DNA of 64,000 bases. Source: Bacteroidota bacterium (GTDB taxonomy: Bacteria; Bacteroidota; Bacteroidia; Chitinophagales; Chitinophagaceae). Location of the stretch: NCBI GenBank assembly GCA_947448725.1, contig CANFOM010000003.1, positions 99,094-163,093 on the forward strand. The letters are read 5' to 3'. Below, in pieces: positions 54,520-63,860 of this stretch. The first letter of the stretch is position 1. Every line of letters starts with the position of its first letter. Both the position numbers and the translations under genes were made by a program. A model generated the notes under the pieces. It was not told the DNA's origin, searched no databases, and saw nothing but the letters and a program-made list of their open reading frames with translations.

Positions 54520-55889
54520 TAGAAAAATAATTGATACGCTTCGTCTACTCTTTCAATAGCTACTATTTCAATGCTGTGTTTTTTGGTATCTAGTCCTTTG
54601 CTATTAAATCCGGCGATGTAAATTTTTTCGAATCCTAATTTTTCTGCTTCTGCAATTCTTTGTTGAATTCTATTCACGGCTCTGATTTCTCCATTCAATC
54701 CAACTTCACCTGCAAAACAAATTCCCTGTGGCAATGGAATATCTTCATAAGAGGAAAGCAGTGATAATATAATTGCTAAGTCCAAGGAAGGGTCTTCAAT
54801 TTTTAAGCCTCCCGCTATGTTTACAAAAACATCTTTCATACCAAAGGCAAACCCACCTCTTTTTTCTAAAACGGCTAATAGCAATTGTAAGCGTCTTAAG
54901 TCAAAGCCAGTGACGGTTCTTTGAGGGGTGCCATATACACTTTGCGTTACAAGTGCTTGAACCTCAATTAATAAGGGGCGCATTCCTTCCATGGAAGCGG
55001 CAATCGTGCTACCACTGAGGGATTCATTTCTTTGAGCGATTAAGAAGGCGGAAGGGTTGGTGACCACTTTCATACCCTCTCCTGTCATTTCATAAATACC
55101 CAATTCACTGGTGCCTCCAAAACGATTTTTTAAAGTACGCAACATTCGATAAGCATAATGCCTGTCTCCTTCAAATTGCAACACGGTATCCACCATATGC
55201 TCTAAAATTTTTGGACCAGCAATAGTACCCTCTTTGGTGATATGTCCAATTAAAAAAACAGGGGTACCGGTTTCTTTAGCAAAGCGTTGAAATTCGGCAG
55301 CAGTTTGTTTAATTTGAGAAACACTTCCTGCAGCTGCTTCAATTAAATTGGATTCCAATGTTTGTATAGAATCGACAATGACTACGGTGGGTTTTAATTT
55401 TTTGATGGCTTTAAAGATAGGCCCAGTATGCGTTTCCGTAAGTAAGAAAAAGTTTTCATTTTTTAAATTCAATCTATCGGCGCGCATTTTTATTTGCTGA
55501 ATACTTTCTTCTCCACTGATGTACAAAACAATTTGATCTTTCATCATCAAACCTTGTTGCAAGAACAAAGTACTTTTCCCAATGCCAGGTTCACCTGCCA
55601 CTAGTACAATTGAACCAAGTACAATTCCTCCTCCTAAAACCCTATTTAATTCTGGATCGGAACTGTCAATTCTTTTTTCCGTTAAACTGTTTACTTCGTT
55701 GATGGAAATAACCTGTGTCCCTTTTTGGTTATTGTGGTAACCTTCCCAACTATCTGCTTTTTCCTTGCCACTATCGATGAGTTCTTCGGTAAACGTATTC
55801 CATTCATTACAGGAAGGGCATTTGCCCACCCATTTGGTGGACTCATAGCCACAGTTATTGCAAAAAAAAGCCGATTTGGACTTGCTCAT
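54519..55889 (-). CDS. radA: DNA repair protein RadA
   Basis: 456 residues from 'MSKSKSAFFCNNCGYESTKWVGKCPSC'. The C4 zinc finger leads, then the RecA-like core with Walker A 'LVAGEPGIGKSTLFLQQG', 'VVIVDSIQTLESN', the RadA signature KNRFG in 'LKNRFGGTSELGIYEM', and the Lon-like C-terminal domain ('IAGGLKIEDPSLDLAIILSLLSS'). It promotes branch migration in recombination repair. The ORF track adds 12 codons upstream, but family proteins begin just before the zinc finger. Followed with 1-base overlap by comF. Confidence 0.95.
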   Translation of the reverse strand: MSKSKSAFFCNNCGYESTKWVGKCPSCNEWNTFTEELIDSGKEKADSWEGYHNNQKGTQVISINEVNSLTEKRIDSSDPELNRVLGGGIVLGSIVLVAGEPGIGKSTLFLQQGLMMKDQIVLYISGEESIQQIKMRADRLNLKNENFFLLTETHTGPIFKAIKKLKPTVVIVDSIQTLESNLIEAAAGSVSQIKQTAAEFQRFAKETGTPVFLIGHITKEGTIAGPKILEHMVDTVLQFEGDRHYAYRMLRTLKNRFGGTSELGIYEMTGEGMKVVTNPSAFLIAQRNESLSGSTIAASMEGMRPLLIEVQALVTQSVYGTPQRTVTGFDLRRLQLLLAVLEKRGGFAFGMKDVFVNIAGGLKIEDPSLDLAIILSLLSSYEDIPLPQGICFAGEVGLNGEIRAVNRIQQRIAEAEKLGFEKIYIAGFNSKGLDTKKHSIEIVAIERVDEAYQLFF

Positions 55890-56023
55890 GGTGTAAATAT
55901 AATGAGAATGGACATTTAAAATCAAGTATTTACCGCAATTTATTTAATGATAGTTAATTATACATTAATTAAATATATATTATGTTCTAATTTTATTAAA
56001 TCATTACCTGAATGTTTAATAAA

Positions 56024-56050
56024 TGTTAAAAATTATTTTCTTATTTAACA
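56024..56050. promoter_or_regulatory. Inverted repeat in the susC promoter region
   Basis: TGTTAAA (56024-56030) and TTTAACA (56044-56050) are perfect 7-base arms, ending ten bases before the -7 box of susC and covering the expected -33 region. It could be the operator of an unknown regulator; the region is very AT-rich, so chance cannot be excluded. Confidence 0.35.
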
Positions 56051-56059
56051 ATTTCATAA

Positions 56060-56067
56060 TAAATTTG
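56060..56067 (+). promoter_or_regulatory. -7 promoter box (TAAATTTG) of the susC operon
   Basis: Exact TAnnTTTG match. Transcription would start near 56073, at the base of the leader hairpin. No -33 TTG element is visible, consistent with an activated promoter. Confidence 0.5.
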
Positions 56068-56072
56068 GGAGG

Positions 56073-56101
56073 CCTGATACTTTATGGTATCGGGTTTTCT
56101 T
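56073..56101 (+). terminator. Hairpin with T-run in the susC leader
   Basis: CCTGATAC and GTATCGGG pair over 8 bp with one G-T pair and a TTTATG loop, followed by TTTTCTT. It ends 23 bases before the susC ATG and would be at the very 5' end of the mRNA, so it may attenuate or stabilise the transcript. Confidence 0.6.
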
Positions 56102-56124
56102 AACATTAAATTTAAAACAACAAC

Positions 56125-59100
56125 ATGAGAAAAAAACTACTATGGTGTTTGTTTGTTGCATTTTTCTCTTTTAAAGCTGCAATTGCACAAAACGCAAATG
56201 TAACTGGAAAAGTGTCAGACGACAAGGGAGCTGCGGTGGAAGGCGCACTCGTATCAGAGAAAGGTTCAACAAAAAACAAAACACTTACTGACGCAAATGG
56301 TGTGTACAAAATCAGTGTTAAAAGTGGTGCAATTTTGCAAGTATCAAGCGTAGGATTCCAAAAAGTGGAAGCTGCAGCAAAATCTGTAACAAACTTTACA
56401 CTAAAAAATCTTAGCCAGGAATTAGGCGAGGTGGTTGTAACAGCACTTGGTATCAAGCGTGAAAAAAAGGCCTTAGGATACGCTGTATCTTCTGTAGGTA
56501 AAGAACAATTAGAGTTAAGTGCAGAAACAGATGTAGCTAGAATATTAAGCGGTAAAGCGCCGGGTTTAAATATCTTAAGTACAAGTGGTCTTAGTGGATC
56601 TGGTACAAATATTAATATTAGAGGTATCAGTACTATCACAGGAGGTTCTCAACCATTGTTTATTGTGGATGGAGTTCCTTTTGATGCAAGTACCAATGCT
56701 ACTTCTAATTTTACTTTTGGTAACCAAACACCAAGCCGTTTCTTAGATTTAGATCCTAACACTATCGAAAACTTAAACGTATTAAAAGGTTTGAGTGCGA
56801 CTACACTTTATGGTGAGGCAGGTCGTAATGGTGTAATCTTAATTACTACTAAGAATGGTTCTACTCAAAAAATAAAGAAGAAAACAGAAGTTACTGTTTC
56901 TCAGTCGATGTTTAATACTGAAGCAATTTTACCAGAATACAATACAATGTATGGTGGTGGATTTGATAACTCAGTGGGTATTGCGTTTTTTAGTAACTGG
57001 GGAGGTTTGATGCAGAATCAAAATGTACACCACCCTTATGATAGAGCGCCTTGGAATATTGAGTATCCTCAATTTAAAAATGCTCCTTACTATGTACACT
57101 ATTATAATAGTGTACCTGAGTTTTTCAGAAAAGGTTCAATGAACAATACCTCTATTAACTTAGCGGGTTCTACAGACAATGCTAACTTCAATGTAAGTTA
57201 TAGCTATACAGATGATAAAGGTTATGTAATAGGTAACGGACTTACTAAAAATGTATTTGGAATGGGAGGTAATGCAAGATTAACCAATAAAATTACAGTA
57301 AGTGGTACTGTGAATTTTGCTATTACGGATCAAGTTTCTCCTCCTACTTCAGATGGTTATGGTAACAACCCGATAAATGCTTCTGTATTTGGTAATACTA
57401 TGTTTACCCCAACTTCTATGGATTTAATGGGTTTGCCTTATGAATTACCTTCTACACATGCTTCTATCTACTATAGAAATGATAATGGTATGCAAAATCC
57501 TCGTTGGAATTTGTACAATACTTTTACTGGAGATAAAACCAACAGAACTTATGGTCAAGTATCAGCAAAATATGAAATTCTTAAAGGTTTAAATTTAACC
57601 TACAGAACTGGTTTTGACGGATATTCTGAGTTTAACTTCTACTCTTCGAACAAAGGAGGGGTTTACCAACCATTAGGTTTGTTACGTACCAGTACAGCCT
57701 CTAATATGATTTGGGACCATAGTGTGATTTTAAATTATGACAAAAGATTAAACGAAGATTTCACAGTGAATGTGGATGCAGGTGCTAATTCAAGAAGTCG
57801 TGATTTCTCTCAAACTGGATTAAGAAGTACTGAACAATTAGTTTATGGATTATTTAGTCATAATAACTTCGTTTCTCACCTTACAACTGGTGAAGATGGC
57901 GGAGAATTAAACTACAAGAGTTCTAACTTAAGTTTAGGTATTTTTGCTCAAGGTACTATTGGTTACAAAGATTATTCTTATTTAACCATCGGTGGTCGTA
58001 ATAGCTGGGCTTCGACTGTAGAATCGGCGAATAGAAGTATCTTCTATCCTTCTGCAAGTTTGTCTTATATCCCAACTTCAGCCATTGAGGCCTTGAAAAA
58101 TAATAAATACATCAACTACTTAAAATTAAGAGTTGGTTATTCTACTAGTGCGAATTTCCCTGATCCTTATTCAACTCGTAATGCGTTGGTTATTGGAACT
58201 AAGATATTTACCACTGCAGGTGGAACCAATGTAAATTATAATTCATTATCTAGTTTCTTACCTAATCCAAATTTAAAACCAGAGTTGTTGAACGAGAAAG
58301 AGTTTGGAGTGGAGGGTAAGTTCTTTAACAGTCGCTTAAGCTTAGATTTGACTTTCTATCAAAAAGTGGCGAATGATCAAATCTTAAGACGTGACTTAGA
58401 TCCATCTACTGGTTTTACATCTACTCAAATAAATGCGGGTAATGTAGAAAATAAAGGTATTGAGATGGCTTTGGGTTATGATGTAATTAAAAGTAAAAAT
58501 TGGAGATGGCATACAGATGTACTATACACTCTAAATAGAAGTATGGTTTCAGGTATACCTTCTGATATTACTCGTATTAATATTTCTGGATATTCTAACC
58601 AAGGTACTTTTGCTCAAAATGGCCAACCTTATGGTGTAATTGTGGCAGACTATTTTGAGAAAGACGCCAAAGGCAACCGTTTAGTAGGTGCTGATGGAAA
58701 CTATATCGCTAGTAGTGATATTAAAGTAATTGGTGATCCAAATGCTTTATACCGTTTAACAAGTATCAACACTGTATCTTATAAAGCCTTTAGCTTTAAA
58801 ATGCAATGGGATTACTCAGTGGGTGGAGAAATGTACTCTGGTACAGCTGCAGCCTTAATTGGTCGTGGTGTATCAAAAGACACTCAATTTGATCGTTATT
58901 TACCATTGATACTTCCTGGAGTATTAGAAAATGGACAACCTAATAATATTCAAATTTCTGCCTCTCAAGCATTTTATGGTAATAGTATTACCAATGGTGC
59001 ACCCAATGAAAGTGCTATCTACGATGCTACTTTTGTAAAACTTAGAGAAGCTGCTTTGTCTTATAATTTGCCAGCAAAATATTTGACAACTACTCCTTTT

Positions 59101-59280
59101 GGATCCTTATCATTGAGCTTATCAGGAACCAATTTATGGTACCTAGCGCCTAATTTCCCTAAATATGTCCATTTTGATCCTGAAGCTTCTGCTACAGGGG
59201 TTGGAAATGGTCGTGGATATGAAGCAATTACAGGTCCATCTAGTCGTCGTTATGGTGTAAGCATAAAAGTAACATTCTAA
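56125..59280 (+). CDS. SusC/RagA-family TonB-linked outer-membrane protein
   Basis: 1051 residues. Signal peptide 'MRKKLLWCLFVAFFSFKAAIAQ', carboxypeptidase-regulatory-like domain (about 25-95, 'VTGKVSDDKGAAVEGALVSEKGSTKNKTLTDANGVYKI'), a TonB-box-like 'GEVVVTALGI', plug domain with 'GTNINIRGISTITGGSQPLFIVDGVPFD' and a long beta-barrel ending 'SRRYGVSIKVTF'. It imports a bound nutrient with its SusD-like lid protein, encoded 19 bases downstream. No glycosidase, protease or regulator gene lies nearby, so the substrate is not indicated. Confidence 0.96.
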   Translation: MRKKLLWCLFVAFFSFKAAIAQNANVTGKVSDDKGAAVEGALVSEKGSTKNKTLTDANGVYKISVKSGAILQVSSVGFQKVEAAAKSVTNFTLKNLSQELGEVVVTALGIKREKKALGYAVSSVGKEQLELSAETDVARILSGKAPGLNILSTSGLSGSGTNINIRGISTITGGSQPLFIVDGVPFDASTNATSNFTFGNQTPSRFLDLDPNTIENLNVLKGLSATTLYGEAGRNGVILITTKNGSTQKIKKKTEVTVSQSMFNTEAILPEYNTMYGGGFDNSVGIAFFSNWGGLMQNQNVHHPYDRAPWNIEYPQFKNAPYYVHYYNSVPEFFRKGSMNNTSINLAGSTDNANFNVSYSYTDDKGYVIGNGLTKNVFGMGGNARLTNKITVSGTVNFAITDQVSPPTSDGYGNNPINASVFGNTMFTPTSMDLMGLPYELPSTHASIYYRNDNGMQNPRWNLYNTFTGDKTNRTYGQVSAKYEILKGLNLTYRTGFDGYSEFNFYSSNKGGVYQPLGLLRTSTASNMIWDHSVILNYDKRLNEDFTVNVDAGANSRSRDFSQTGLRSTEQLVYGLFSHNNFVSHLTTGEDGGELNYKSSNLSLGIFAQGTIGYKDYSYLTIGGRNSWASTVESANRSIFYPSASLSYIPTSAIEALKNNKYINYLKLRVGYSTSANFPDPYSTRNALVIGTKIFTTAGGTNVNYNSLSSFLPNPNLKPELLNEKEFGVEGKFFNSRLSLDLTFYQKVANDQILRRDLDPSTGFTSTQINAGNVENKGIEMALGYDVIKSKNWRWHTDVLYTLNRSMVSGIPSDITRINISGYSNQGTFAQNGQPYGVIVADYFEKDAKGNRLVGADGNYIASSDIKVIGDPNALYRLTSINTVSYKAFSFKMQWDYSVGGEMYSGTAAALIGRGVSKDTQFDRYLPLILPGVLENGQPNNIQISASQAFYGNSITNGAPNESAIYDATFVKLREAALSYNLPAKYLTTTPFGSLSLSLSGTNLWYLAPNFPKYVHFDPEASATGVGNGRGYEAITGPSSRRYGVSIKVTF

Positions 59281-59299
59281 AAATTTTAAAAGATATATT

Positions 59300-61027
59300 A
59301 TGAAATATAAAAAAATTGTTTTTGGGCTATTGCTAGTTGCTACCAGCTTTACAGCTTGTACCAAACAGCTAGATAGCCTTCTTGAAAACCCTAACTATCC
59401 TAGCATGTCAACAGCGGACGTTGACTTGTATTTAAATACTATTCAAATTAATTTTAATAGTTTTCAAAATGCAGCTTCTTCAAATGGTGCTGGAATGTCC
59501 CGTCAATCTTATTGGGGTGGACCAAAGTATAACAATGGAACAAGACCAGCCGGTTTTGATGGAATTTGGACCACTGCCTATACTGGAATTTTTGCGAATG
59601 CAGATGCGATGATTCCTTTGGCCATTAGTCAAAAGAAATATGTTCAATCTGGTATCGCTCGAATTTTAAAAGCCTATACTTTGGGAACTTTGGTAGATCA
59701 ATTTGGTGACGTACCTTATTCTCAAGCGGTTAAAGGAACAGGCAACGAAACTCCAGCAGTAGATAAGGGTGCAGCGGTTTATGCGGCTGTAATTAGCCTT
59801 TTAGACTCTGCTATCGCAGAAATCAATAACCCAGCAGCAGCAGCAGCACCAAAAGTAGATTTGTACTATGGTGGTTCTAAGGCTAATTGGGTAACCCTTG
59901 CAAAAACTTTGAAATTAAAGTTTTACATGCAAGAGCGATTGGTGGTTTCAGTTAAAGACAAAGTACAAGCTTTAATTACTGAAAATGATTTAATTAATAC
60001 AGATGCACAAAGCTTTAGATTTAAATATTCTAAAATACTTTCACCAGATAGTAGACATCCATGGTATGGCGGCTACAATGACAATGGTGGCGGTGGGTAT
60101 TTATCTAACTATTTTTTATGGAAATTGGCTGTTGAAAAATACAATGGTAATGTGGCTGGTCTTGGTACACAATTAGTAGCAACAACTTCAGGTGATCCAA
60201 GATTGCGTTACTATTTTTACCGTCAAGCATTGAATTTTGCATGGGCAAATTCTGAATCTGAGCCTTGTTATTTAAATTCACAATTTGTGGGTGCAACTTA
60301 TCCAGCTTGGTTTCCTAAAGTACCTGAAGAAACACCTTTCTGCGTTGTAGGTAAAGGATATATTGGTAGAGACCATGGTGATAATAGTGGTGGACCCCCA
60401 GATGGTTCTTATGTAACTCAAGTGGGTATCTATCCTGCGGCTGGAGAATTTGATTACAGCCAAGGTGGAAAAGTATCATTTGGAATGGGTGCTGGTGGAA
60501 ATGGTATTAATCCAATTTGGATGTCATTTTTCACCTCTTTCTTAAAAGCAGAAGCAATAGAAGCATTGGGTGTTACTGCTCCAAAGACCTCAGCAGATTA
60601 TTTCCTTGAAGGGGTTTCAGGATCTATCACAAAAGTGACAGGATTTATTTCTGAAATTGGTTATGTAAATACTAAAATTCCTGCTGCTACTTTAGCGAAT
60701 GATGCACAAATTGCCAATTATAAAACTTTAGTAAGTGATTTATATTCAGCAGCAAGTACTACTTCTGCGAAGATAGACTTGATTATGTCTGAATATATGA
60801 TTGCAGCTTGGGGAAATGGGGTTGAACCATACAATAACCTAAGAAGAACTGGAAGTCCTAAAAATGTACAGTTGGTAGTGGGTGTTCAAAATCCTGGACT
60901 ATTTACAAGATCTTTCTACTATCCTTCGGTATTTGTTAATAGAAACTCAAATGCTCCTGCTCAAAAATCAGGAACAGCTGCAAATAAAGTTTTCTGGGAT
61001 AATAATCCAGACAACTTCATTAAATAA
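59300..61027 (+). CDS. SusD/RagB-type nutrient-binding outer-membrane lipoprotein
   Basis: 575 residues. Lipoprotein signal 'MKYKKIVFGLLLVATSFTAC'. The helical TPR-like start of the SusD_2-type family is visible: 'GIWTTAYTGIFANADAMIPLAISQKKYVQSGIARILKAYTLGTLVDQFGDVPYSQAV'. The C-terminal 'YMIAAWGNGVEPYNNLRRTGSPKNVQ' is also typical. It forms the surface lid of the SusC-like transporter and captures the substrate. Middle gene of a three-gene operon, 19 bases from each neighbour. Confidence 0.94.
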   Translation: MKYKKIVFGLLLVATSFTACTKQLDSLLENPNYPSMSTADVDLYLNTIQINFNSFQNAASSNGAGMSRQSYWGGPKYNNGTRPAGFDGIWTTAYTGIFANADAMIPLAISQKKYVQSGIARILKAYTLGTLVDQFGDVPYSQAVKGTGNETPAVDKGAAVYAAVISLLDSAIAEINNPAAAAAPKVDLYYGGSKANWVTLAKTLKLKFYMQERLVVSVKDKVQALITENDLINTDAQSFRFKYSKILSPDSRHPWYGGYNDNGGGGYLSNYFLWKLAVEKYNGNVAGLGTQLVATTSGDPRLRYYFYRQALNFAWANSESEPCYLNSQFVGATYPAWFPKVPEETPFCVVGKGYIGRDHGDNSGGPPDGSYVTQVGIYPAAGEFDYSQGGKVSFGMGAGGNGINPIWMSFFTSFLKAEAIEALGVTAPKTSADYFLEGVSGSITKVTGFISEIGYVNTKIPAATLANDAQIANYKTLVSDLYSAASTTSAKIDLIMSEYMIAAWGNGVEPYNNLRRTGSPKNVQLVVGVQNPGLFTRSFYYPSVFVNRNSNAPAQKSGTAANKVFWDNNPDNFIK

Positions 61028-61046
61028 ATTTTAAAACAAGAATTGT

Positions 61047-61955
61047 ATGAAAAAAATAATTTATTCTATAGTTTTTTGCAGTCTCCTGTTTGCAGTGAGT
61101 TCATGTAAAAAAACAGATGGCCCGGTAAATCCATTATCGTCCATCAATAATTTTAAAGTGGGTTCTTACTTGATTTTAGATAAAACAATCAATGAGAATT
61201 TCAATTTAAATACCATAGCAACTTCTGCTGTTGGTGTAACTGTTCATCAGTTTTCTGGTGGAGAAAAAATTGACCATATCGAAGTTTGGGCTTCCACAAG
61301 CTCCGATTACGATACCACCAAATGGAAAAAAGTAAAATCAGTTGCTTATGCTGGCGATGCAGTTAATTTAACTGTAAGCGGTGCAGAATTAGCCACTGCA
61401 TTAGGTGTTGCTACCTCTAGTTTCAAACCTGGAATATCATATACTTTTTTCAACAGAATTTTTACCAAATCTGGTGCGAGATATGATGTAAATAATACAG
61501 GTACCAACGACGGTTCTGGCTTGAATGGCGGACCTACTTACAATGCTAGCTTTGTATTCAATGGTATTATTATTTGCCCTTATGTAGCTCCAATGGCAGG
61601 TACTTATAAAGTAATCACTGATGACTGGTTAGGTTCTGCTGGTGCTTTAGTTACTGTAACTGATGGAACTGCAGCAAATACTTTAGACCTTAGTGGCGCA
61701 TGGCCTGGTGACTCTGGTTATCCAGTTGTTAGCCATTTAATAGTAAAAGTAGATCCTGCAACAGGAGCGGCTTCAGTTCCCGGTGTTATTTTTATGGATT
61801 TAGCTGCTGATGGTTATGGTACTGCTAAAGCCAATTCTGGTTCTGGCTATGTATTCTCTTGTACAGGAAGAATACAGTTAACTATTGATGTAACTTTATC
61901 TAATCCTTCTTATGGTGCTCAAGGTGGACAAAGATTGGTTTTACAAAAGCAATAA
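61047..61955 (+). CDS. Unrecognised lipoprotein, third gene of the susCD operon
   Basis: 302 residues. Signal 'MKKIIYSIVFCSLLFAVSSC' with lipobox Cys. The body looks like two beta-sandwich segments ('VGVTVHQFSGGEKIDHIEVWAS' and 'CPYVAPMAGTYKVITDDWLGSAGALVTVTDG'), rich in Gly, Ser and Thr. No catalytic motif or known family is recognised. Its position 19 bases after the SusD-like gene suggests a surface-exposed binding protein, in the way SusE/SusF accompany SusCD; this is inferred only from context. Confidence 0.7.
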   Translation: MKKIIYSIVFCSLLFAVSSCKKTDGPVNPLSSINNFKVGSYLILDKTINENFNLNTIATSAVGVTVHQFSGGEKIDHIEVWASTSSDYDTTKWKKVKSVAYAGDAVNLTVSGAELATALGVATSSFKPGISYTFFNRIFTKSGARYDVNNTGTNDGSGLNGGPTYNASFVFNGIIICPYVAPMAGTYKVITDDWLGSAGALVTVTDGTAANTLDLSGAWPGDSGYPVVSHLIVKVDPATGAASVPGVIFMDLAADGYGTAKANSGSGYVFSCTGRIQLTIDVTLSNPSYGAQGGQRLVLQKQ

Positions 61956-61956
61956 T

Positions 61957-61972
61957 ATTACGCTAGCGTAAT
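61957..61972. repeat. 16-base perfect palindrome after the susCD operon
   Basis: ATTACGCTAGCGTAAT is fully self-complementary and lies one base after the stop codon of the third gene. In RNA it would form a short hairpin with a CTAG loop, just upstream of the operon terminator. Confidence 0.5.
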
Positions 61973-61982
61973 TAAAAGCGAT

Positions 61983-62023
61983 AAAAAAAACTCCCCTCGA
62001 TTAATTCGGGGGGAGTTTTTTTT
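61983..62023. terminator. Bidirectional terminator after the susCD operon
   Basis: CTCCCCTCGA and TCGGGGGGAG pair over 10 bp with one G-T pair around TTAAT, flanked by eight A and eight T residues. It can serve the plus-strand operon and, 100 bases away, the convergent RNase G gene. Confidence 0.9.
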
Positions 62024-62124
62024 ATTGGATCTATTGAGAAGACGCAAAATGATTTATTTCATGAATAGGGATGAACTTATGGAGTCTCTATGGAGTTTCC
62101 TTCCTGTCTTAAGTCCTTCTAATT

Positions 62125-63672
62125 TTATATGACGATTTCTTCTTGTTGGTCGTCCAAGAATTGGTATTTCACCAAATGACTTGCATTGGAGGCCTGCGAT
62201 TTAAGTTTAATTTTATACTTCTTTTTCCAACGCTTTATAATGCTCGTAAATAGACCCTTGGTTAAATGAGAATGAATGATAGGGTGTACCACTAAAATCA
62301 AGGATTTATGCCCGTGTGTGGCCAAATAAGCCAATTTCTTCTCCATTTCATCCTCCAGTAATAAAGCCGAAGTTATTTTACCCGAACCAGCACAGGCTGG
62401 ACAGTCTTCAGAAGTATTAATATTTACTTCCGGTCTAATTCTTTGGCGGGTAGCTTGCAATAAACCAAACTTGGAAATTGACAAAATAGAATGCCTAGCA
62501 CGGTCGGTTTTCATATGCTCTTCCAAGGCTTCCTGCACTTTTCTTCGATTGTCGGGTAGTTTCATATCTATGAAATCAACCACAATGATGCCTCCAATAT
62601 CGCGCAGTCTTAATTGTCTGGCAATTTCCTCTGCAGCTTCCAAATTGGTTTGTAAAGCATTTTCCTCCTGGTTATTGCCCACACTTTTAAATCCACTATT
62701 CACGTCAATCACATGCAAAGCTTCGGTATGTTCTATTATTAAGTAAGCACCGCTATTTAAATTAACCGTTTTACCAAAACTAGATTTCACTTGTTTGGTA
62801 ATACCATATTGATCAAATATTTCTTGATCACCACTGTATAAACTTAATATATTGGTTTTGTGCGGCGCAATTCTTTGAAGATAGCTTAGCGTTAAATCAT
62901 ATATTTTTTTATCGTTGACTACAATTTTATTAAAGTCTTCACTTAGCAAATCTCTTAATATACTATTGGTTTTACTTTCCTCATTCATAATTCTAGCAGG
63001 AGGCAATGCGCCTTTCATATTAGATTGAATGTTTTTCCAGTTTTGTGTTAGGGTAAGTAAGTCCTCGTGTAATTCGGCAGTGGTTTTACCTTCAGCTGCT
63101 GTCCGCACAATGATGCCAAAGTTTTTAGGACGTACGCCTTCGAGTATTTTTTGTAATCTTTTACGTTCTTCACCGGAATGAATTTTTTTAGATACCGCCA
63201 CCATTTCATTAAAGGGCGTTAACACCACAAACCTTCCGGCTAAGGACAATTCACAAGTAAGTCGAGGTCCCTTGGCAGCAATAGGCTCTTTTAAAATTTG
63301 AACCAATAACGTAGGCTTGCCATTAAGTACTTCACTTATTTTTCCAGTTTTTATAATTTCTGGAGCTGTTTGAAATTTTGCAAAATCAAAGGAATTGTTG
63401 TCATCATTCATGGACAACTGTGAAAACTTGAGGACAGATTTTATGTAGGGGCTTAAATCGGTATAATGCAAAAACGCATCTTTTTCAAACCCAACATCTA
63501 CAAAGGCTGCATTTAAACCTGGAATAATTTTTTTAACTTTTCCTAGGTACAGATCGCCCACAGACCAACGGGCATCCATTTTTTCGTTGTGTATTTCTAC
63601 CAACTTTTTCTCTTCTAACAAGGCTATTTCTACCCCATTGTCTGAGCTATTAATTATTAATTCTTTGTTCAC
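62125..63672 (-). CDS. rng: Ribonuclease G/E
   Basis: 515 residues from GTG 63672 ('MNKELIINSSDNGVEIALLEEKKLVEIHNEK'). The S1 domain ('VGDLYLGKVKKIIPGLNAAFVDVGFEKDAFLHYTDL') is followed by the RNase-H-like and DNase-I-like catalytic parts, with the metal-binding Asp residues in 'ALHVIDVNSGFKSVG' and 'GGIIVVDFIDMKLPDNRRKV', and the zinc-link 'CPACAGSG'. Length is that of RNase G; the long E. coli RNase E scaffold is absent. It cleaves single-stranded RNA in rRNA maturation and mRNA decay. The ORF track starts at a TTG three codons earlier; GTG fits the family better. Confidence 0.95.
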   Translation of the reverse strand: MNKELIINSSDNGVEIALLEEKKLVEIHNEKMDARWSVGDLYLGKVKKIIPGLNAAFVDVGFEKDAFLHYTDLSPYIKSVLKFSQLSMNDDNNSFDFAKFQTAPEIIKTGKISEVLNGKPTLLVQILKEPIAAKGPRLTCELSLAGRFVVLTPFNEMVAVSKKIHSGEERKRLQKILEGVRPKNFGIIVRTAAEGKTTAELHEDLLTLTQNWKNIQSNMKGALPPARIMNEESKTNSILRDLLSEDFNKIVVNDKKIYDLTLSYLQRIAPHKTNILSLYSGDQEIFDQYGITKQVKSSFGKTVNLNSGAYLIIEHTEALHVIDVNSGFKSVGNNQEENALQTNLEAAEEIARQLRLRDIGGIIVVDFIDMKLPDNRRKVQEALEEHMKTDRARHSILSISKFGLLQATRQRIRPEVNINTSEDCPACAGSGKITSALLLEDEMEKKLAYLATHGHKSLILVVHPIIHSHLTKGLFTSIIKRWKKKYKIKLKSQASNASHLVKYQFLDDQQEEIVI

Positions 63673-63813
63673 GTATAGCAACTTTTTAAAAACAGTTAGC
63701 CAGCAAAATAGCGAGCAGCTGCTTTATGTTTTTTGAATCACGACCACTTTACAAAGGAAGGAAAAGGTAAGGTAAAGTTGCTTAGTAGATAAGTGGTGTG
63801 CAATTGGAAAAGA

Positions 63814-63848
63814 AGACAAGCGTATTTGAAATTCAAATACGCTTGTCT
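63814..63848 (-). terminator. 17-bp perfect inverted repeat, likely terminator of the small ribosomal-type gene
   Basis: AGACAAGCGTATTTGAA and TTCAAATACGCTTGTCT are perfect 17-base arms around one base. On the minus strand it lies 12 bases after the stop of the 31-codon gene and is followed by TCTTTT. Its length and perfection are beyond ordinary terminators in this window. Confidence 0.7.
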
Positions 63849-63860
63849 ATGGATATAGAA

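Noticed and set aside
55890-55925. 12-residue extension of RadA
   Set aside because: RadA proteins begin just before the zinc finger; the extra codons are unlike the family.
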